The translations under genes were made by a program, and so were the position numbers. From CAIWHR01 sp963741355 (GTDB lineage Bacteria; Pseudomonadota; Gammaproteobacteria; Burkholderiales; Casimicrobiaceae), in assembly GCA_963741355.1 (NCBI GenBank), contig CAVUIG010000013.1, forward strand, positions 228,779 through 292,778: DNA of 64,000 nt, in the 5' to 3' direction. The first letter of the stretch is position 1, and each line of letters begins with the position of its first letter. The notes beneath the pieces were generated by a model that saw nothing but the letters and a program-made list of their open reading frames with translations, had not been told where the DNA came from and ran no database searches. Positions 26,481 through 36,894 of this stretch are shown here, in pieces.

Positions 26481-29372
26481 ATGTCCAAGTCGCTCATCAT
26501 CGCCGAGAAGCCCTCCGTCGCCGCCGACATCGCGCGCGCGCTCGGCGGCTTTGCGCGGCACGACGACTATTTCGAGAGCGATCACTACGTGCTCTCGTCG
26601 GCGGTGGGGCACCTGCTCGAGATCGGAATGCCCGAAGAGGAGGAGGTGAAGCGGGGCAAATGGACGTTCGCGCACCTGCCCGCGATCCCGACCCGCTTCG
26701 AGCTGAAGCCGATCGAGAAGAACGCCAACCGCCTGCGCACGCTGCTGAAACTCCTGAAGCGCAAGGACGTGACCGCGCTCGTCAACGCCTGCGACGCCGG
26801 ACGCGAGGGCGAGCTCATCTTCCGTTACATCGTCCAGTATGCGAAATCGGGCAAGCCGATCGAACGGCTGTGGCTGCAGTCGATGACCCCGGCGTCGATT
26901 CGCGACGGCTTCGCGCGGCTGCGCACCGACGCCCAGATGCGCCCGCTCGCCGACGCCGCGGTCTGCCGGTCCGAGGCGGACTGGCTCGTCGGCATCAACG
27001 GCACGCGGGCGATGACGGCGTTCAACTCGAAGGCGGGCGGGTTCCAGCTGACGACGGTGGGTCGCGTGCAGACGCCGACGCTCGCGATCCTCACCGAGCG
27101 CGAGGAGCGCATCCGTGCCTTTCGGCCGCGCAATTACTGGGAAGTCGTCGGCACATTCCGCGCGAGCGCCGGCGAGTATGCGGGCCGCTGGTTCGACGAG
27201 CAGTGGCATCGCGATCCGGATGACTCCGACGCGCGCGCCGAGCGGCTGTGGGACGAGGCCCGCGCGCAGGCGCTGGTCGCGAAATGCACGGGCAAGCCCG
27301 GCATCGTCACCGAGGAAGCGAAGCCGACGACGCAGGGTGCGCCGCTCCTCTACGATCTCACGAGCCTGCAGCGCGAAGCGAATGGCCGCTTCGGGCTCTC
27401 CGCGCGAACCACGCTCTCGCTCGCGCAATCGCTCTACGAAAAGCACAAGGCGCTCACCTACCCGCGCACCGACTCGCGCGCGCTGCCCGAGGACTACATC
27501 GACACGGTCAGGGCGACGATGGAGTCGCTGTCCGAATCGAACGCGTACGGCGGCTTCGCGCGCACGGTGCTGAAGCAGAAATGGGTGCGCCCCAACAAGC
27601 GAATCTTCGACAACGCGAAGATCTCCGATCACTTCGCGATCATCCCGACGCTGGTCCAGCCGAAGCATCTCAACGAGCTCGAGGCGAAGCTCTACGACTT
27701 CGTCGTCAAGCGCTTTCTCGCCGCATTCTTCCCGCCGGCCGAGTTCATGGTGACGACGCGGATCACGCGCGTGGAGAAGGAGCCCTTCAAGTCCGAGGGC
27801 AAGGTCCTCGTGAATGCCGGCTGGCTCGCCGTGTATGGCAAGGACGCCGCCGGCGACGAGGGAACGCTGCTGCCGGTCAACTCCGGCGAGACGGTCGCGA
27901 CCGAGAAGGTCGCCGCGGTGGCCGCGGTGACGCGTCCGCCCGCGCGCTATAACGAGGCGACACTGCTCTCGGCGATGGAAGGTGCGGGCAAGCTGATCGA
28001 CGACGAGGAGCTGCGCGAGGCGATGCGCGAAAAGGGGCTGGGCACGCCGGCGACCCGGGCGCAGATCATCGAGGGCCTCATCAGCGAGAAGTACATTCAC
28101 CGCGAAGGCAAGGAGCTGATCCCGACGGCCAAGGCGTTCCAGCTGATCACGCTCCTGCACGGCCTCGACGTCACCGAGCTCTATTCGCCGGAGCTGACCG
28201 CGGAATGGGAGACGCGCCTCGCGAAAATGGAGCGCGGCGAACTGAAGCGCGACGTGTTCATGCGCGGCATCGTCGACATGACGAAGCGCATCGTCGGCCA
28301 GGCGAAGGAGCACGAAGCCGACACGATCGACGCCGACTTCGGGACGCTCGAAGCGCGCTGCCCGAAATGCGGCGGCGAAGTGCACGAGAAATACAAGAAG
28401 TTCCAGTGCCAGTCCTGCAGCTTCGGATTCTGGAAGATCGTCGCGGGTCGCCAGCTGGAATTGGACGAGGCGGACGAGCTTCTCGCCAAGCGCGCCGTCG
28501 GGCCGCTGGAGGGATTTCGCAGCCGGCTCGGCCGTCCGTTCTCCGCGGCGCTGAAGCTCAACGATGCCAACGAGGTGACGTTCGACTTCGGTGATGGCGC
28601 CGGCGACAACGGCGAGGCCCCCGACTTCAGCGCGCAAGTACCCCTCGGACCGTGCCCCAAATGCGGCGCGCGGGTGTTCGAGATGCCGCAGGCCTACGTT
28701 TGCGAAAAGGCCGTCGGACCGGACACGACGTGCGACTTCCGCTCGGGACGGACCATCCTGCAACGGCCCATCGAGCGTGCGCAGATGGAAAAGCTCCTGT
28801 CCGGCGGCAAGACCGACCTCCTGCAATTCGTGTCATCGCGCACCAAGCGACCGTTCTCCGCCTTCCTCGTGCGTCAGCCGGACGGCAAGATCGGCTTCGA
28901 GTTCGAGCCGCGCGCGCCCGGCGCACGGGGAGGTGCGCGCGGCGGCCGCGGGGCCGCCGCGTTGCGCGTCCTCGGTGCGCATCCGAAGGACAAGCGCCCG
29001 GTGGAGCTCCACGCCGGCCGCTACGGGCCCTACGTGAAGCATGGCGAGGTCAACGCGACCCTGCCTGACCGCGAGGCCGTCGACTCCCTCACGCTCGAGC
29101 AGGCGCTTGTCCTGCTGGCGGAAAAGGCCGGCAAGACGCCGGCGCGCGCGCCGAAGCGTGCACCTCGATCCGCCGGAACGCCGGCGAAGGCGAAAGCGCC
29201 AGACGCGCGCGACGCCGCGTCACCCAAGGTCACGAAGCGCGTGACCCAGCGCGCAAAGCCGGCTGCGAAAGTCGCCGCGGGCGTCGCCGCGCCGCGTGCA
29301 AGGGCGGGCGTGCGGGGACGGAGTTCGGCGGTCAAGAAGCCGGCAACAGCGCGCAAGCGCACCGCGAAGTAG
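26481..29372 (+). CDS. topB: DNA topoisomerase III (type IA) with zinc-finger and Lys-rich tail
   Basis: A 963-residue type IA topoisomerase. It has an N-terminal Toprim domain (MSKSLIIAEKPSVA; the acidic motif NACDAGREGE), a central domain with the catalytic Tyr in LTYPRTDSR, and QTPTLAILTEREE. The C-terminus carries two Cys4 zinc motifs (CPKCGGEVHEKYKKFQCQSC and CPKCGARVFEMP with further Cys), a topoisomerase C-terminal repeat (GRYGPYVKHGE), and then about 80 Lys/Ala/Arg-rich residues. It decatenates and relaxes negatively supercoiled DNA. Such long forms, with extra zinc fingers and basic tails, are typical of betaproteobacteria. Confidence 0.94.
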   Translation: MSKSLIIAEKPSVAADIARALGGFARHDDYFESDHYVLSSAVGHLLEIGMPEEEEVKRGKWTFAHLPAIPTRFELKPIEKNANRLRTLLKLLKRKDVTALVNACDAGREGELIFRYIVQYAKSGKPIERLWLQSMTPASIRDGFARLRTDAQMRPLADAAVCRSEADWLVGINGTRAMTAFNSKAGGFQLTTVGRVQTPTLAILTEREERIRAFRPRNYWEVVGTFRASAGEYAGRWFDEQWHRDPDDSDARAERLWDEARAQALVAKCTGKPGIVTEEAKPTTQGAPLLYDLTSLQREANGRFGLSARTTLSLAQSLYEKHKALTYPRTDSRALPEDYIDTVRATMESLSESNAYGGFARTVLKQKWVRPNKRIFDNAKISDHFAIIPTLVQPKHLNELEAKLYDFVVKRFLAAFFPPAEFMVTTRITRVEKEPFKSEGKVLVNAGWLAVYGKDAAGDEGTLLPVNSGETVATEKVAAVAAVTRPPARYNEATLLSAMEGAGKLIDDEELREAMREKGLGTPATRAQIIEGLISEKYIHREGKELIPTAKAFQLITLLHGLDVTELYSPELTAEWETRLAKMERGELKRDVFMRGIVDMTKRIVGQAKEHEADTIDADFGTLEARCPKCGGEVHEKYKKFQCQSCSFGFWKIVAGRQLELDEADELLAKRAVGPLEGFRSRLGRPFSAALKLNDANEVTFDFGDGAGDNGEAPDFSAQVPLGPCPKCGARVFEMPQAYVCEKAVGPDTTCDFRSGRTILQRPIERAQMEKLLSGGKTDLLQFVSSRTKRPFSAFLVRQPDGKIGFEFEPRAPGARGGARGGRGAAALRVLGAHPKDKRPVELHAGRYGPYVKHGEVNATLPDREAVDSLTLEQALVLLAEKAGKTPARAPKRAPRSAGTPAKAKAPDARDAASPKVTKRVTQRAKPAAKVAAGVAAPRARAGVRGRSSAVKKPATARKRTAK

Positions 29373-29400
29373 CGCACCGCGAGCCTCGCCGCGGCGTCGA

Positions 29401-30984
29401 TCAGCCCGACTTGCTCGCGGCGCCGCCCTTCGGCGCGCCGAAGTCGATGCCTTGCGCGAGCGGCAGCGTGCTGCCCCAGTTGACCGTGTTCGTCTGCCGG
29501 CGCATGTAAGCCTGCCACGCGTCGGAGCCGGCCTCGCGACCGCCGCCGGTTTCCTTCTCGCCTCCGAACGCGCCGCCGATTTCCGCGCCGGAGGTGCCGA
29601 GGTTCACGTTCGCGATTCCGCAGTCGCTCCCCGTCGCGGCGACGAACGCCTCGGCGACGCGGACGTCACGGGTGAAGATCGACGACGAGAGCCCCTGACG
29701 CACGCCGTTGTTGAGCGCGATCGCCTCATCCAGCGTGTCGAAGGGAATGACGTACAGGATCGGGGCGAACGTCTCGCGCTGGACGAACGGCGCCGCGTTG
29801 TCGACCCCGGTGATGATCGTCGGCTCGACCCAGTGGCCGGGCCCGGGAAGCGCACGACCGCCGCAGATGACGTCACCGCCCGCCGCGCGTGCCTCGGCGA
29901 CGGCCCCTTGATAGTTGGCGACCGCGGCGGCGTCGATCAGAGGTCCCATCAGCGTCGAAGGGACGGTCGGATCGCCGATCGCGACCTGTGCATACGCGCT
30001 CTTCAATGCCGCCACGATCTCGGCCTGCCGCGAGCGGTGCACGATGAGGCGCCGCGTCGTCGTGCACCGCTGCCCTGCCGTGCCGACGGCGCCGAACAGC
30101 ACCGCGGGAACGACCAGCTCGAGATCGGCGTCGGCGGCCACGACGAGCGCGTTGTTGCCCGCGCATTCGAGCAGCGTCTTGCCGAAGCGGGACGCGACCC
30201 GTCCGGAGATCTCGCGCCCCACCGCGGACGACCCCGTGAACGACACCAGCGCGACGCGCGGATCGGCGGCCAGCGCCTGCGTTTCCTTCGCTTCGCAGAT
30301 GACGAGCGCGAAGACGTTGGGAAGCCGCATCTCCCGGATCACTCGATTGGCGAGATGCTGGACGGCGATTGCGGTGAGCGGGGTCTTCGGCGAGGGCTTC
30401 CACACGACGGCGTTGCCGCAGACCGCTGCCAGCATCGCGTTCCACGCCCACACGGCCACCGGGAAATTGAACGCGGTGATCACGCCGACTACGCCCAACG
30501 GGTGCCACTGCTCCGACATGCGGTGCTGCGGCCGCTCGGACGGAATCGACTTGCCGTAGAGCATCCGTGACTGCCCCACGGCGAGATCGGCGATGTCGAT
30601 CATCTCCTGCACCTCGCCGTCGCCTTCGGCCTTGATCTTGCCGTTCTCCAGCGCGACCAGCGTGCCGAGCGCATCCTTGTGCTCGCGCAGCAGGTCGGCC
30701 AGGCGCCGGACCGCGTCGCCGCGCTTGGGCGCGGGCACGTCGCGCCAGGCGCGCGCGGCGGCGACGGCTGAATCGATCACCGCATCGAGATCGTCCGCGT
30801 CGGCGAGCCGCACCGCGGCCAGCGGACGCTCATTGGCGGGATTGCAGGATTCGATCGTCGCGCCGCCCGCGCGCCAGACGTCCGGGCCGAGGCAGGCACC
30901 GGGGTTCTCGGCGGCGATTCCCAGCCGGCGCAGTGTGATGCCGGCGACATCGGCGTGCGACGTGACCACGGCAGCCTCCTTCAT
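29401..30984 (-). CDS. ALDH7-type aldehyde dehydrogenase (alpha-aminoadipate semialdehyde type)
   Basis: A 527-residue NAD(P)-dependent aldehyde dehydrogenase. The Rossmann region has FNFPVAVWAWN, the substrate loop FTGSSAVGREI, the catalytic Glu in LLECAGNN and the catalytic Cys in GQRCTTTRR. The C-terminal segment NLGTSGAEIGGAFGGEKETGG with SDAWQAYMRRQTNT is diagnostic for ALDH7 (antiquitin, AmaB), which oxidises alpha-aminoadipate semialdehyde in lysine breakdown. The substrate here is inferred from family. No other lysine catabolic genes are nearby. The ATG at 30984 is one base after the subtilase stop (TGACATG), so both may be read from one transcript. It is convergent with topB. Confidence 0.92.
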   Translation of the reverse strand: MKEAAVVTSHADVAGITLRRLGIAAENPGACLGPDVWRAGGATIESCNPANERPLAAVRLADADDLDAVIDSAVAAARAWRDVPAPKRGDAVRRLADLLREHKDALGTLVALENGKIKAEGDGEVQEMIDIADLAVGQSRMLYGKSIPSERPQHRMSEQWHPLGVVGVITAFNFPVAVWAWNAMLAAVCGNAVVWKPSPKTPLTAIAVQHLANRVIREMRLPNVFALVICEAKETQALAADPRVALVSFTGSSAVGREISGRVASRFGKTLLECAGNNALVVAADADLELVVPAVLFGAVGTAGQRCTTTRRLIVHRSRQAEIVAALKSAYAQVAIGDPTVPSTLMGPLIDAAAVANYQGAVAEARAAGGDVICGGRALPGPGHWVEPTIITGVDNAAPFVQRETFAPILYVIPFDTLDEAIALNNGVRQGLSSSIFTRDVRVAEAFVAATGSDCGIANVNLGTSGAEIGGAFGGEKETGGGREAGSDAWQAYMRRQTNTVNWGSTLPLAQGIDFGAPKGGAASKSG

Positions 30985-30985
30985 G

Positions 30986-33218
30986 TCAGTGGCAGAGCGT
31001 TCCGCCGGAGGCCGCGAACGGAAAGCGCGTGACCTGCTTGCTCTGATTCGCGACCGGCAGGCCTCCCGCGCCGCTCGTCACGTATCCGAACGTCGCGTGA
31101 TTGCCGTCGGCGAAGACAATGCTCGCCGTTCCCACCGGAGTCGCGATCCATTTGCTGCTGTCGTACGCGTTGAACGTGGGTCCCGACGTCCGATAGAGCG
31201 TCCCCGTGTACGCCGAACCGTTGAAGGTCGCGAGCACCGAGAGCCAGAGCGGGGCGCTGCTGCCGTCGTAGGTGTACCACGTCGCGAAGATGGCGCTGCC
31301 CTGGTGCGCGAAATTGATGCCCCAGCCGGATTCCGCGCCGTTGGCGACCCACCACAGATCCTGGTAGTTGGTCGCGCTCGAAAAATCCGGCGTGACGACG
31401 CTGTAGGTGCAGATCGGCGGCGGCCCGGTGCCGAGGTCGTAGCGGGCGAGCGGCTTCGTCTGCGGGATGCCGTTGACGGTGTACGTGAAGCTCCCGTTGT
31501 TGGCGTCGGCGAACGAGAGCGTGCCGTTGCCGAGGGATTTCGCCGGCAGGAACGCCGTCTGGTTCGTGTTGTTGTTGAACGGCGGCCCGTTCGTCGTGTA
31601 GATGGCGCCGAAGAAATTCTCGCCCGACGTGCGATTGGCCAGCATCGACAGCCACCAGGCGTTCCCCGAGGCGTCGTAGGTGTACCAGGTTGCGAAGATC
31701 TGATTGCCCTGGTGCGCAAGATTGATGCCCCAGCCGGATTCCAGACCGCCGGCGCGCCACCACAGTCCCTGGTAATTGGTGCCGCTCGCGCCGGCCAGCG
31801 CCTGCGCCGCGGCCACCGCCGCGCGCGCGTCGACGATGCCGGCGCCGCACCTCGACGTGTTGCAGTTCGATCCCGCCGGAAATGGCTTCGCGCTCGACTG
31901 CAGCAGCGAGCGGATCTGTGCCGGCGTGAGATTCGGTGCGACGCTCAGCATCAGCGAGATGACGCCGCTCACGATCGGCGCCGCGACGCTCGTCCCCGCT
32001 GTATAGCCGTACATCGGGTCGCCTGGGACCGTCGTGCCGTCGTTGAAGAGCGTGAGGATCGAGTCGCTCGGGAAGTCTGAAGTCGCTCGCCGCCCGGCGC
32101 CGAGACCGTGACGCCGGCGCCGAAATTGCTGTAGCTCGCGAGCGAGCCGCCCCGCGTCGTCGCCGCCACCACGATCGCCTCGGCAAAGCAGCCGGCCGGC
32201 GTCGTCGTGGCGACGTCGACGCTCTCGTTGCCGGCGGCGACGACGATCGCCCGCGTCACCCCGTGCGCGAGCGCCTGCTGGAAGACGAAGTGATAGAGCG
32301 GGCTGCACGGATCGGGGCCGCCGAGGCTGAGGTTGATGACCTGCGCGGGATTCGGGTTCGCGGGGATCCCGGGAACCGGCAGGCCCGCGGCCCAGTGCAC
32401 GCCGTCCGAGATGTCGGAGTCGTAGCCGATGCACTTTCCGAGCACGCGAACCGGCAGCAGTCGCGCCGCCCAGTCCATGCCGGCGATGCCCGCGCCGTTG
32501 TTGGTGTTCGCCGACGGCGAGGCCCGCGACGCTCGTTCCGTGCCACGAGCTGTCCTCGACCGTGCAGTCGTTCTGCGAAAAGAACGGATTCGCGAGATCG
32601 GCCGCGGTGACCCAGTCGCCGGGATCCGACGGATCGGGATCGCGGCCGTCGCCGTCATTCGATATCAGGGGATCGGCGATGAAGTCGTATCCCGGCAGCG
32701 CGCGGCCCGTCAATTCGGCGTGATTCGTGATTCCGGTGTCGACGATCGCGACCACCACCGCAGCCGAGCCATGCGTCAAGTCCCAGGCCGAGAACGCGTT
32801 GACGCCGCCCGGCGAACTGTCGAGGAAGACCTGCTCGCCCACCAGCGGATCGTTCGGGACCACCAGCCGCCGGCGCACGCCGTCCGGCTGCGCGAACAGG
32901 ACGTCGGGGTGCGTCGCGAGCCGCGCAGCGAGCGCGCGCGCTTCGCCCATCGGCAGCGCGCGGAACAACGTCACGACCTGCGCGCCCAGCGCCATGTCGC
33001 GCGCATGCGCGAGCGTGACGCCCGCGTCGGCCGCGAGTGCCGACACGCGCATCGCCGGCGCGAGCCCGGCGCGTTCGCCGCCGTCGCGGAACTTGATGAT
33101 GAGTTGCGCCGTCGTCAGGCCCGGCCGATTGCGCGAAGGCGCTCGCCGCGGCGAGCGCCAAGAAGAGCGCGCCGAGCCGAAAAATGCGGCGCAGCGCCCG
33201 CGCCGCGAGGACGCTCAT
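30986..33218 (-). CDS. Secreted S8 (subtilisin-like) serine peptidase with duplicated C-terminal domain, frameshifted
   Basis: A signal peptide (FRLGALFLALAAASAFAQ) follows the ATG at 33218. Then come an inhibitor-like propeptide (LIIKFRDGG, ending near VVPNDP) and the S8 domain with the full triad: Asp in AIVDTGIT, His in SSWHGTSVAG, Ser in GTSVAAPIVSG. Two homologous C-terminal units of about 110 residues follow, each with ESGWGIN-AHQG and IFATWYTYD. One-base shifts occur near 33122, 32515 and 32085. The three parts form one continuous protein of about 743 residues. It should act outside the inner membrane; the target is unknown. Confidence 0.88.
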
Positions 33219-33236
33219 CGCTTCACCCGCCGACCT

Positions 33237-35690
33237 TCATACGTCGAGGTTGCGCACGCCCAGAGCGTTGGACTCGATGAACGCGCGCCGGGGCTCCACC
33301 TGCTCGCCCATCAGCGTCGAGAAGATTTCCTCCGAGCTGATCACGTCCTCGATCTGCACCCGGAGCAGCCGCCGGACGCTCGGGTCCATCGTCGTTTCCC
33401 AGAGCTGCTGGGGATTCATCTCGCCGAGGCCCTTGTAGCGCTGCATCGTAACGCTCGAGCGCGCCTCTTCGAGCAGCCAGTCGAGCGCGCCCTTGAACGT
33501 GGCGACCGCCTGCTGGCGCTCGCCGCGGCGCACCGTCGCGCCGGGGCGGATCAGTCCCGCCAGCACGTCGGCGGCCGCACGAATCTGCGCGAAGTCGCTG
33601 CTGGCGACCATGTCGTCGTCGATCACCGAGCCGTGCGGCGTGCCGTGCACGGTGCGCACGACGCTGAGGCGGTGCGTTTCGGCGGTGGCGTCGTACTTCG
33701 CGTCGACGCGCACCGCGTCGTCGCCGATCGCCGCCGTCAGCGCCTGCGCGCTCGCCGCCGCCGCGCTCGCGGAGGACAGGTCGATCCGAGCGCCGGTGAG
33801 GAGCGCGTACAGCGCCGCGGGCTCGACCAGCCGCGCCAGCCGGTCGATGACCGCCTCGGCGACCAGGTAGCTTCGCGCAACGCTCGCGAACGTTTCCGCG
33901 GCGAGCGGCGGGAGGCCCGCGCCGGGAACGAGCTCCGCGCCTTTCAGCGCGATGCGCAGCAGATATTGCTGCAACTCGTGCGCGTCCTTCAAGTACGCCT
34001 CCTCCTTGCCCTGCTTCACCTTGTAGAGCGGGGGTTGCGCGATGTAGACATGACCGCGCTCGATGAGTTCCGGCATCTGCCGGTAGAAGAACGTCAGCAG
34101 CAGCGTGCGGATGTGCGAGCCGTCGACGTCGGCGTCGGTCATGATGATGATGCGGTGGTAGCGCAGCTTGTCGGCGTTGTACTCGTCCTTTTCCTCCTTC
34201 TCGCCGGTCTGGCGCCCGAACCCGGTGCCGAGCGCGGTGATCAGCGTCACGATCTCCTGCGAGCTCACGAGCTTGTCGAAGCGCGCGCGCTCGACGTTGA
34301 GGATCTTGCCGCGCAGCGGCAGGATCGCCTGGAACTTGCGATCGCGGCCCTGCTTCGCCGAGCCGCCGGCGGAATCGCCCTCGACCAGGTAGAGCTCGCA
34401 CTGCGCGGGGTCGCGCTCCTGGCAGTCGGCGAGCTTGCCCGGCAGGCCCATCGAATCGAGCACGCCCTTGCGCCGGGTGAGCTCGCGCGCCTTGCGCGCC
34501 GCCTCGCGCGCCCGCGCCGCGTCGACGATCTTGCCGCAGATGATCTTGGCGTCCGCGGGATGCTCGAGCAGGAACTCGGCGAGCTTCGCCGACACGACTT
34601 CCTGCACGATCGGCTGCACTTCCGAGGACACGAGCTTGTCCTTGGTCTGCGAGCTGAACTTGGGTTCCGGCACCTTCACCGAGAGCACGCAGGTGAGGCC
34701 CTCGCGCATGTCGTCGCCGGTGGTCTCGACCTTCGCCTTCTTGGCGATCTCTTCCTTCTCGATGTGGTTGTTGAGCGTCCGCGTCATCGCCTGCCGCAGG
34801 CCGGTGAGATGGGTGCCGCCGTCGCGCTGCGGAATGTTGTTGGTGAAGCACTGGACGTTCTCGACGTAGGCGTCGTTCCACTGCATCGCCACCTCGACGG
34901 TGACGCCTTCCTTCTCGCCGATCGCATGGAAGATTCGCGAGTGCAGCACCGACTTGCTGCGATTCATGTACTCGACGAAGCCCTTGATGCCGCCGACGTA
35001 GCGGAAGTTCTCGCTCTTGCCGTCGCGCTGGTCGATCAGCTCGATGCCGACGCCGTTGTTGAGGAACGACAGCTCGCGGATCCGCTTCGCCAGGATTTCG
35101 TAGTGGTATTCGACATTGCCGAAGGTCTCGCGCGACGCCATGAAATGCACTTCGGTGCCGCGCCGGTCGGTCGCGCTGGTCGTGGCGAGCGGAGCCATCG
35201 GCACGCCGTGGCGGAACTCCATCTGGTGCGCCTTGCCGTTGCGCCAGATCCGCAGACGCAGCCACTCCGACAGCGCGTTGACGACGGACACGCCGACGCC
35301 GTGCAGCCCGCCCGACACCTTGTAGCTGTTCTGGTCGAACTTGCCGCCGGCGTGGAGTTCGGTCATCACGATCTCGGCCGCCGAGCGACGTTCCTCGTCG
35401 TCGTCCTTGATGTCGGTCGGGATGCCGCGACCGTTGTCCAGCACCGAAATCGAATTGTCGGCGTGGATCACGACCTTGATCTCGTCGCAGTAGCCCGCGA
35501 GCGCCTCGTCGATCGCGTTGTCCAGCACCTCGAAGACCATGTGATGGAGCCCGGTGCCGTCGGCGGTGTCGCCGATGTACATGCCGGGGCGCTTGCGCAC
35601 CGCATCGAGGCCCTTCAGGACCTTGATGCTGGATGAATCGTAGTCTTCGCCGTTGCCGACGGACTTGGATGCAACAGGAGTCATGTTCAT
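33237..35690 (-). CDS. gyrB: DNA gyrase subunit B
   Basis: GyrB is the ATPase subunit of gyrase, which introduces negative supercoils. The 817-residue product has the GHKL ATP site (DNAIDEALAG, DNGRGIP, KVSGGLHGVGVSVVNAL), the transducer domain, and the Toprim part with the EGDSAGGSAKQGRDR and DADVDGSHIRTLLL motifs, ending with the conserved RYKGLGEMNP. The frame is intact. It lies downstream of dnaN, in the usual dnaA-dnaN-gyrB order of chromosomal origins, and is separated from it by a hairpin. Confidence 0.99.
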   Translation of the reverse strand: MNMTPVASKSVGNGEDYDSSSIKVLKGLDAVRKRPGMYIGDTADGTGLHHMVFEVLDNAIDEALAGYCDEIKVVIHADNSISVLDNGRGIPTDIKDDDEERRSAAEIVMTELHAGGKFDQNSYKVSGGLHGVGVSVVNALSEWLRLRIWRNGKAHQMEFRHGVPMAPLATTSATDRRGTEVHFMASRETFGNVEYHYEILAKRIRELSFLNNGVGIELIDQRDGKSENFRYVGGIKGFVEYMNRSKSVLHSRIFHAIGEKEGVTVEVAMQWNDAYVENVQCFTNNIPQRDGGTHLTGLRQAMTRTLNNHIEKEEIAKKAKVETTGDDMREGLTCVLSVKVPEPKFSSQTKDKLVSSEVQPIVQEVVSAKLAEFLLEHPADAKIICGKIVDAARAREAARKARELTRRKGVLDSMGLPGKLADCQERDPAQCELYLVEGDSAGGSAKQGRDRKFQAILPLRGKILNVERARFDKLVSSQEIVTLITALGTGFGRQTGEKEEKDEYNADKLRYHRIIIMTDADVDGSHIRTLLLTFFYRQMPELIERGHVYIAQPPLYKVKQGKEEAYLKDAHELQQYLLRIALKGAELVPGAGLPPLAAETFASVARSYLVAEAVIDRLARLVEPAALYALLTGARIDLSSASAAAASAQALTAAIGDDAVRVDAKYDATAETHRLSVVRTVHGTPHGSVIDDDMVASSDFAQIRAAADVLAGLIRPGATVRRGERQQAVATFKGALDWLLEEARSSVTMQRYKGLGEMNPQQLWETTMDPSVRRLLRVQIEDVISSEEIFSTLMGEQVEPRRAFIESNALGVRNLDV

Positions 35691-35714
35691 TTTCGCTCGC
35701 TTGCCGGACGGCTC

Positions 35715-35746
35715 AAAACGCCGGCGCCGACTCTGGGGTCGGCGCC
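35715..35746 (-). terminator. Hairpin between dnaN and gyrB
   Basis: Perfect 9-bp inverted repeat GGCGCCGAC (35723-35731) and GTCGGCGCC (35738-35746). On the minus strand it is followed by GGCGTTTT. It may act as a terminator or attenuator that separates dnaN and gyrB expression. The short T run makes full termination uncertain. Confidence 0.5.
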
Positions 35747-35777
35747 GCGCGATGCTCTTGCAGGTCGTTCGGGCGCA

Positions 35778-36881
35778 TCAGATTCGCATCGGCATCACGA
35801 CGTACTTGTAGTCGTCACGCCCGGGAACGGTGACGAGGGCGCTCGAATTGGCGTCGCCGAAGGCGAGCTCGACGCGCTCCATCGCCATGTTCTGCAGCAC
35901 GTCGAGCAGATAGGTGATGTTGAAGCCGATGTCGAGCGCGTCGCCCTTGTAGGCGACCTCGAGCTCTTCCTCGGCTTCCTCCTGCTCGCTGTTGCTGCAG
36001 ATGATCTTGAGCTGGTCGGGTCCCAGCACCAGCCGCACGCCGCGGAACTTCTCGTTGGAGAGGATCGCCGCGCGCTGCAGCGCCGCGAGAAGCTCGTCGC
36101 GCGGCAGCTCGATCTTCTTCGCGTGTCCGGTCGGAATGACGCGGTTGTAGTCGGGAAACTTGCCGTCGACCACCTTGCTCACGAGCTCGACGTTGGCGAA
36201 GCCGAAGCGCACCTGGTTGCCGAGGATGTCGAGCGTCACCGGATCGTCGACGTCGGCCAGGAGCTTGCCGAGTTCCAGCACCGTCTTGCGCGGCAGGATC
36301 ACCTCGCGCCGCGGATAATCGGCGCCGATCGCGAGGCTCGCCCACGACAGCCGATGGCCATCGGTCGCGACCGCCTGCAGCTGATTGCGGTCGATGACGA
36401 GGAGCATTCCGTTGAGGTAATAGCGGATGTCCTGCTGCGCCATCGCGAATTCGGCGGACTTGAGCAGCCCGCGCAAATCGCGCTGCGGCAGCGTCAGCGT
36501 CTGCTTGTCGTCCTGGGAGATGCCGATGCGCGGGTAATCGGCCGCGGGCAGCGTCTGCAGGTTGAACCGCGACCGCCCGGCGCGCACGGTCATCCGGCTC
36601 GCCGACGACTCCACGGTGAGCGAGGAATCCTCCGGAAGCGCCCGCAGGAGATCCTGCAGCTTGCGCGCGGCCACCGTGACCGCCTGCGGCTCCTTGCCCG
36701 GCAAGTCGGCGTGCGCCGTGATCTGCATCTCGAGATCGGTCGCCGTGACGAGCAGCCGGCCGTCGCGCTGTTCGAGCAGCACGTTAGCGAGAATCGGCAG
36801 GGTATGGCGTCTTTCGACGATGCCGGCGACGGCCTGCAAAGGTTTCAGCAGCGCATCCCGGGCAATGTTCTTTAGTTGCAT
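35778..36881 (-). CDS. dnaN: DNA polymerase III beta subunit (sliding clamp)
   Basis: The beta clamp tethers DNA polymerase III to its template. The 367-residue product has three clamp domains; recognisable elements are LPILANVLLE, EFAMAQQDIRYYLNGMLL, ATDGHRLSW, KFPDYNRVIP and the C-terminal YVVMPMRI that forms part of the hydrophobic peptide-binding pocket. The length is normal and the frame intact. It is downstream of dnaA with a 273-base AT-rich gap, and upstream of gyrB. Confidence 0.99.
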   Translation of the reverse strand: MQLKNIARDALLKPLQAVAGIVERRHTLPILANVLLEQRDGRLLVTATDLEMQITAHADLPGKEPQAVTVAARKLQDLLRALPEDSSLTVESSASRMTVRAGRSRFNLQTLPAADYPRIGISQDDKQTLTLPQRDLRGLLKSAEFAMAQQDIRYYLNGMLLVIDRNQLQAVATDGHRLSWASLAIGADYPRREVILPRKTVLELGKLLADVDDPVTLDILGNQVRFGFANVELVSKVVDGKFPDYNRVIPTGHAKKIELPRDELLAALQRAAILSNEKFRGVRLVLGPDQLKIICSNSEQEEAEEELEVAYKGDALDIGFNITYLLDVLQNMAMERVELAFGDANSSALVTVPGRDDYKYVVMPMRI

Positions 36882-36894
36882 TGATTAAACCAAA

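Noticed and set aside
26451..28826. A 791-codon minus-strand open frame opposite topB
   Set aside because: Shadow of topB; no family motif, low-complexity composition.
32727..35636. A 969-codon open frame on the plus strand opposite gyrB
   Set aside because: It is antisense to the fully supported gyrB frame and has the Arg/Asp/Leu/Val-rich composition of GC-rich shadow frames.
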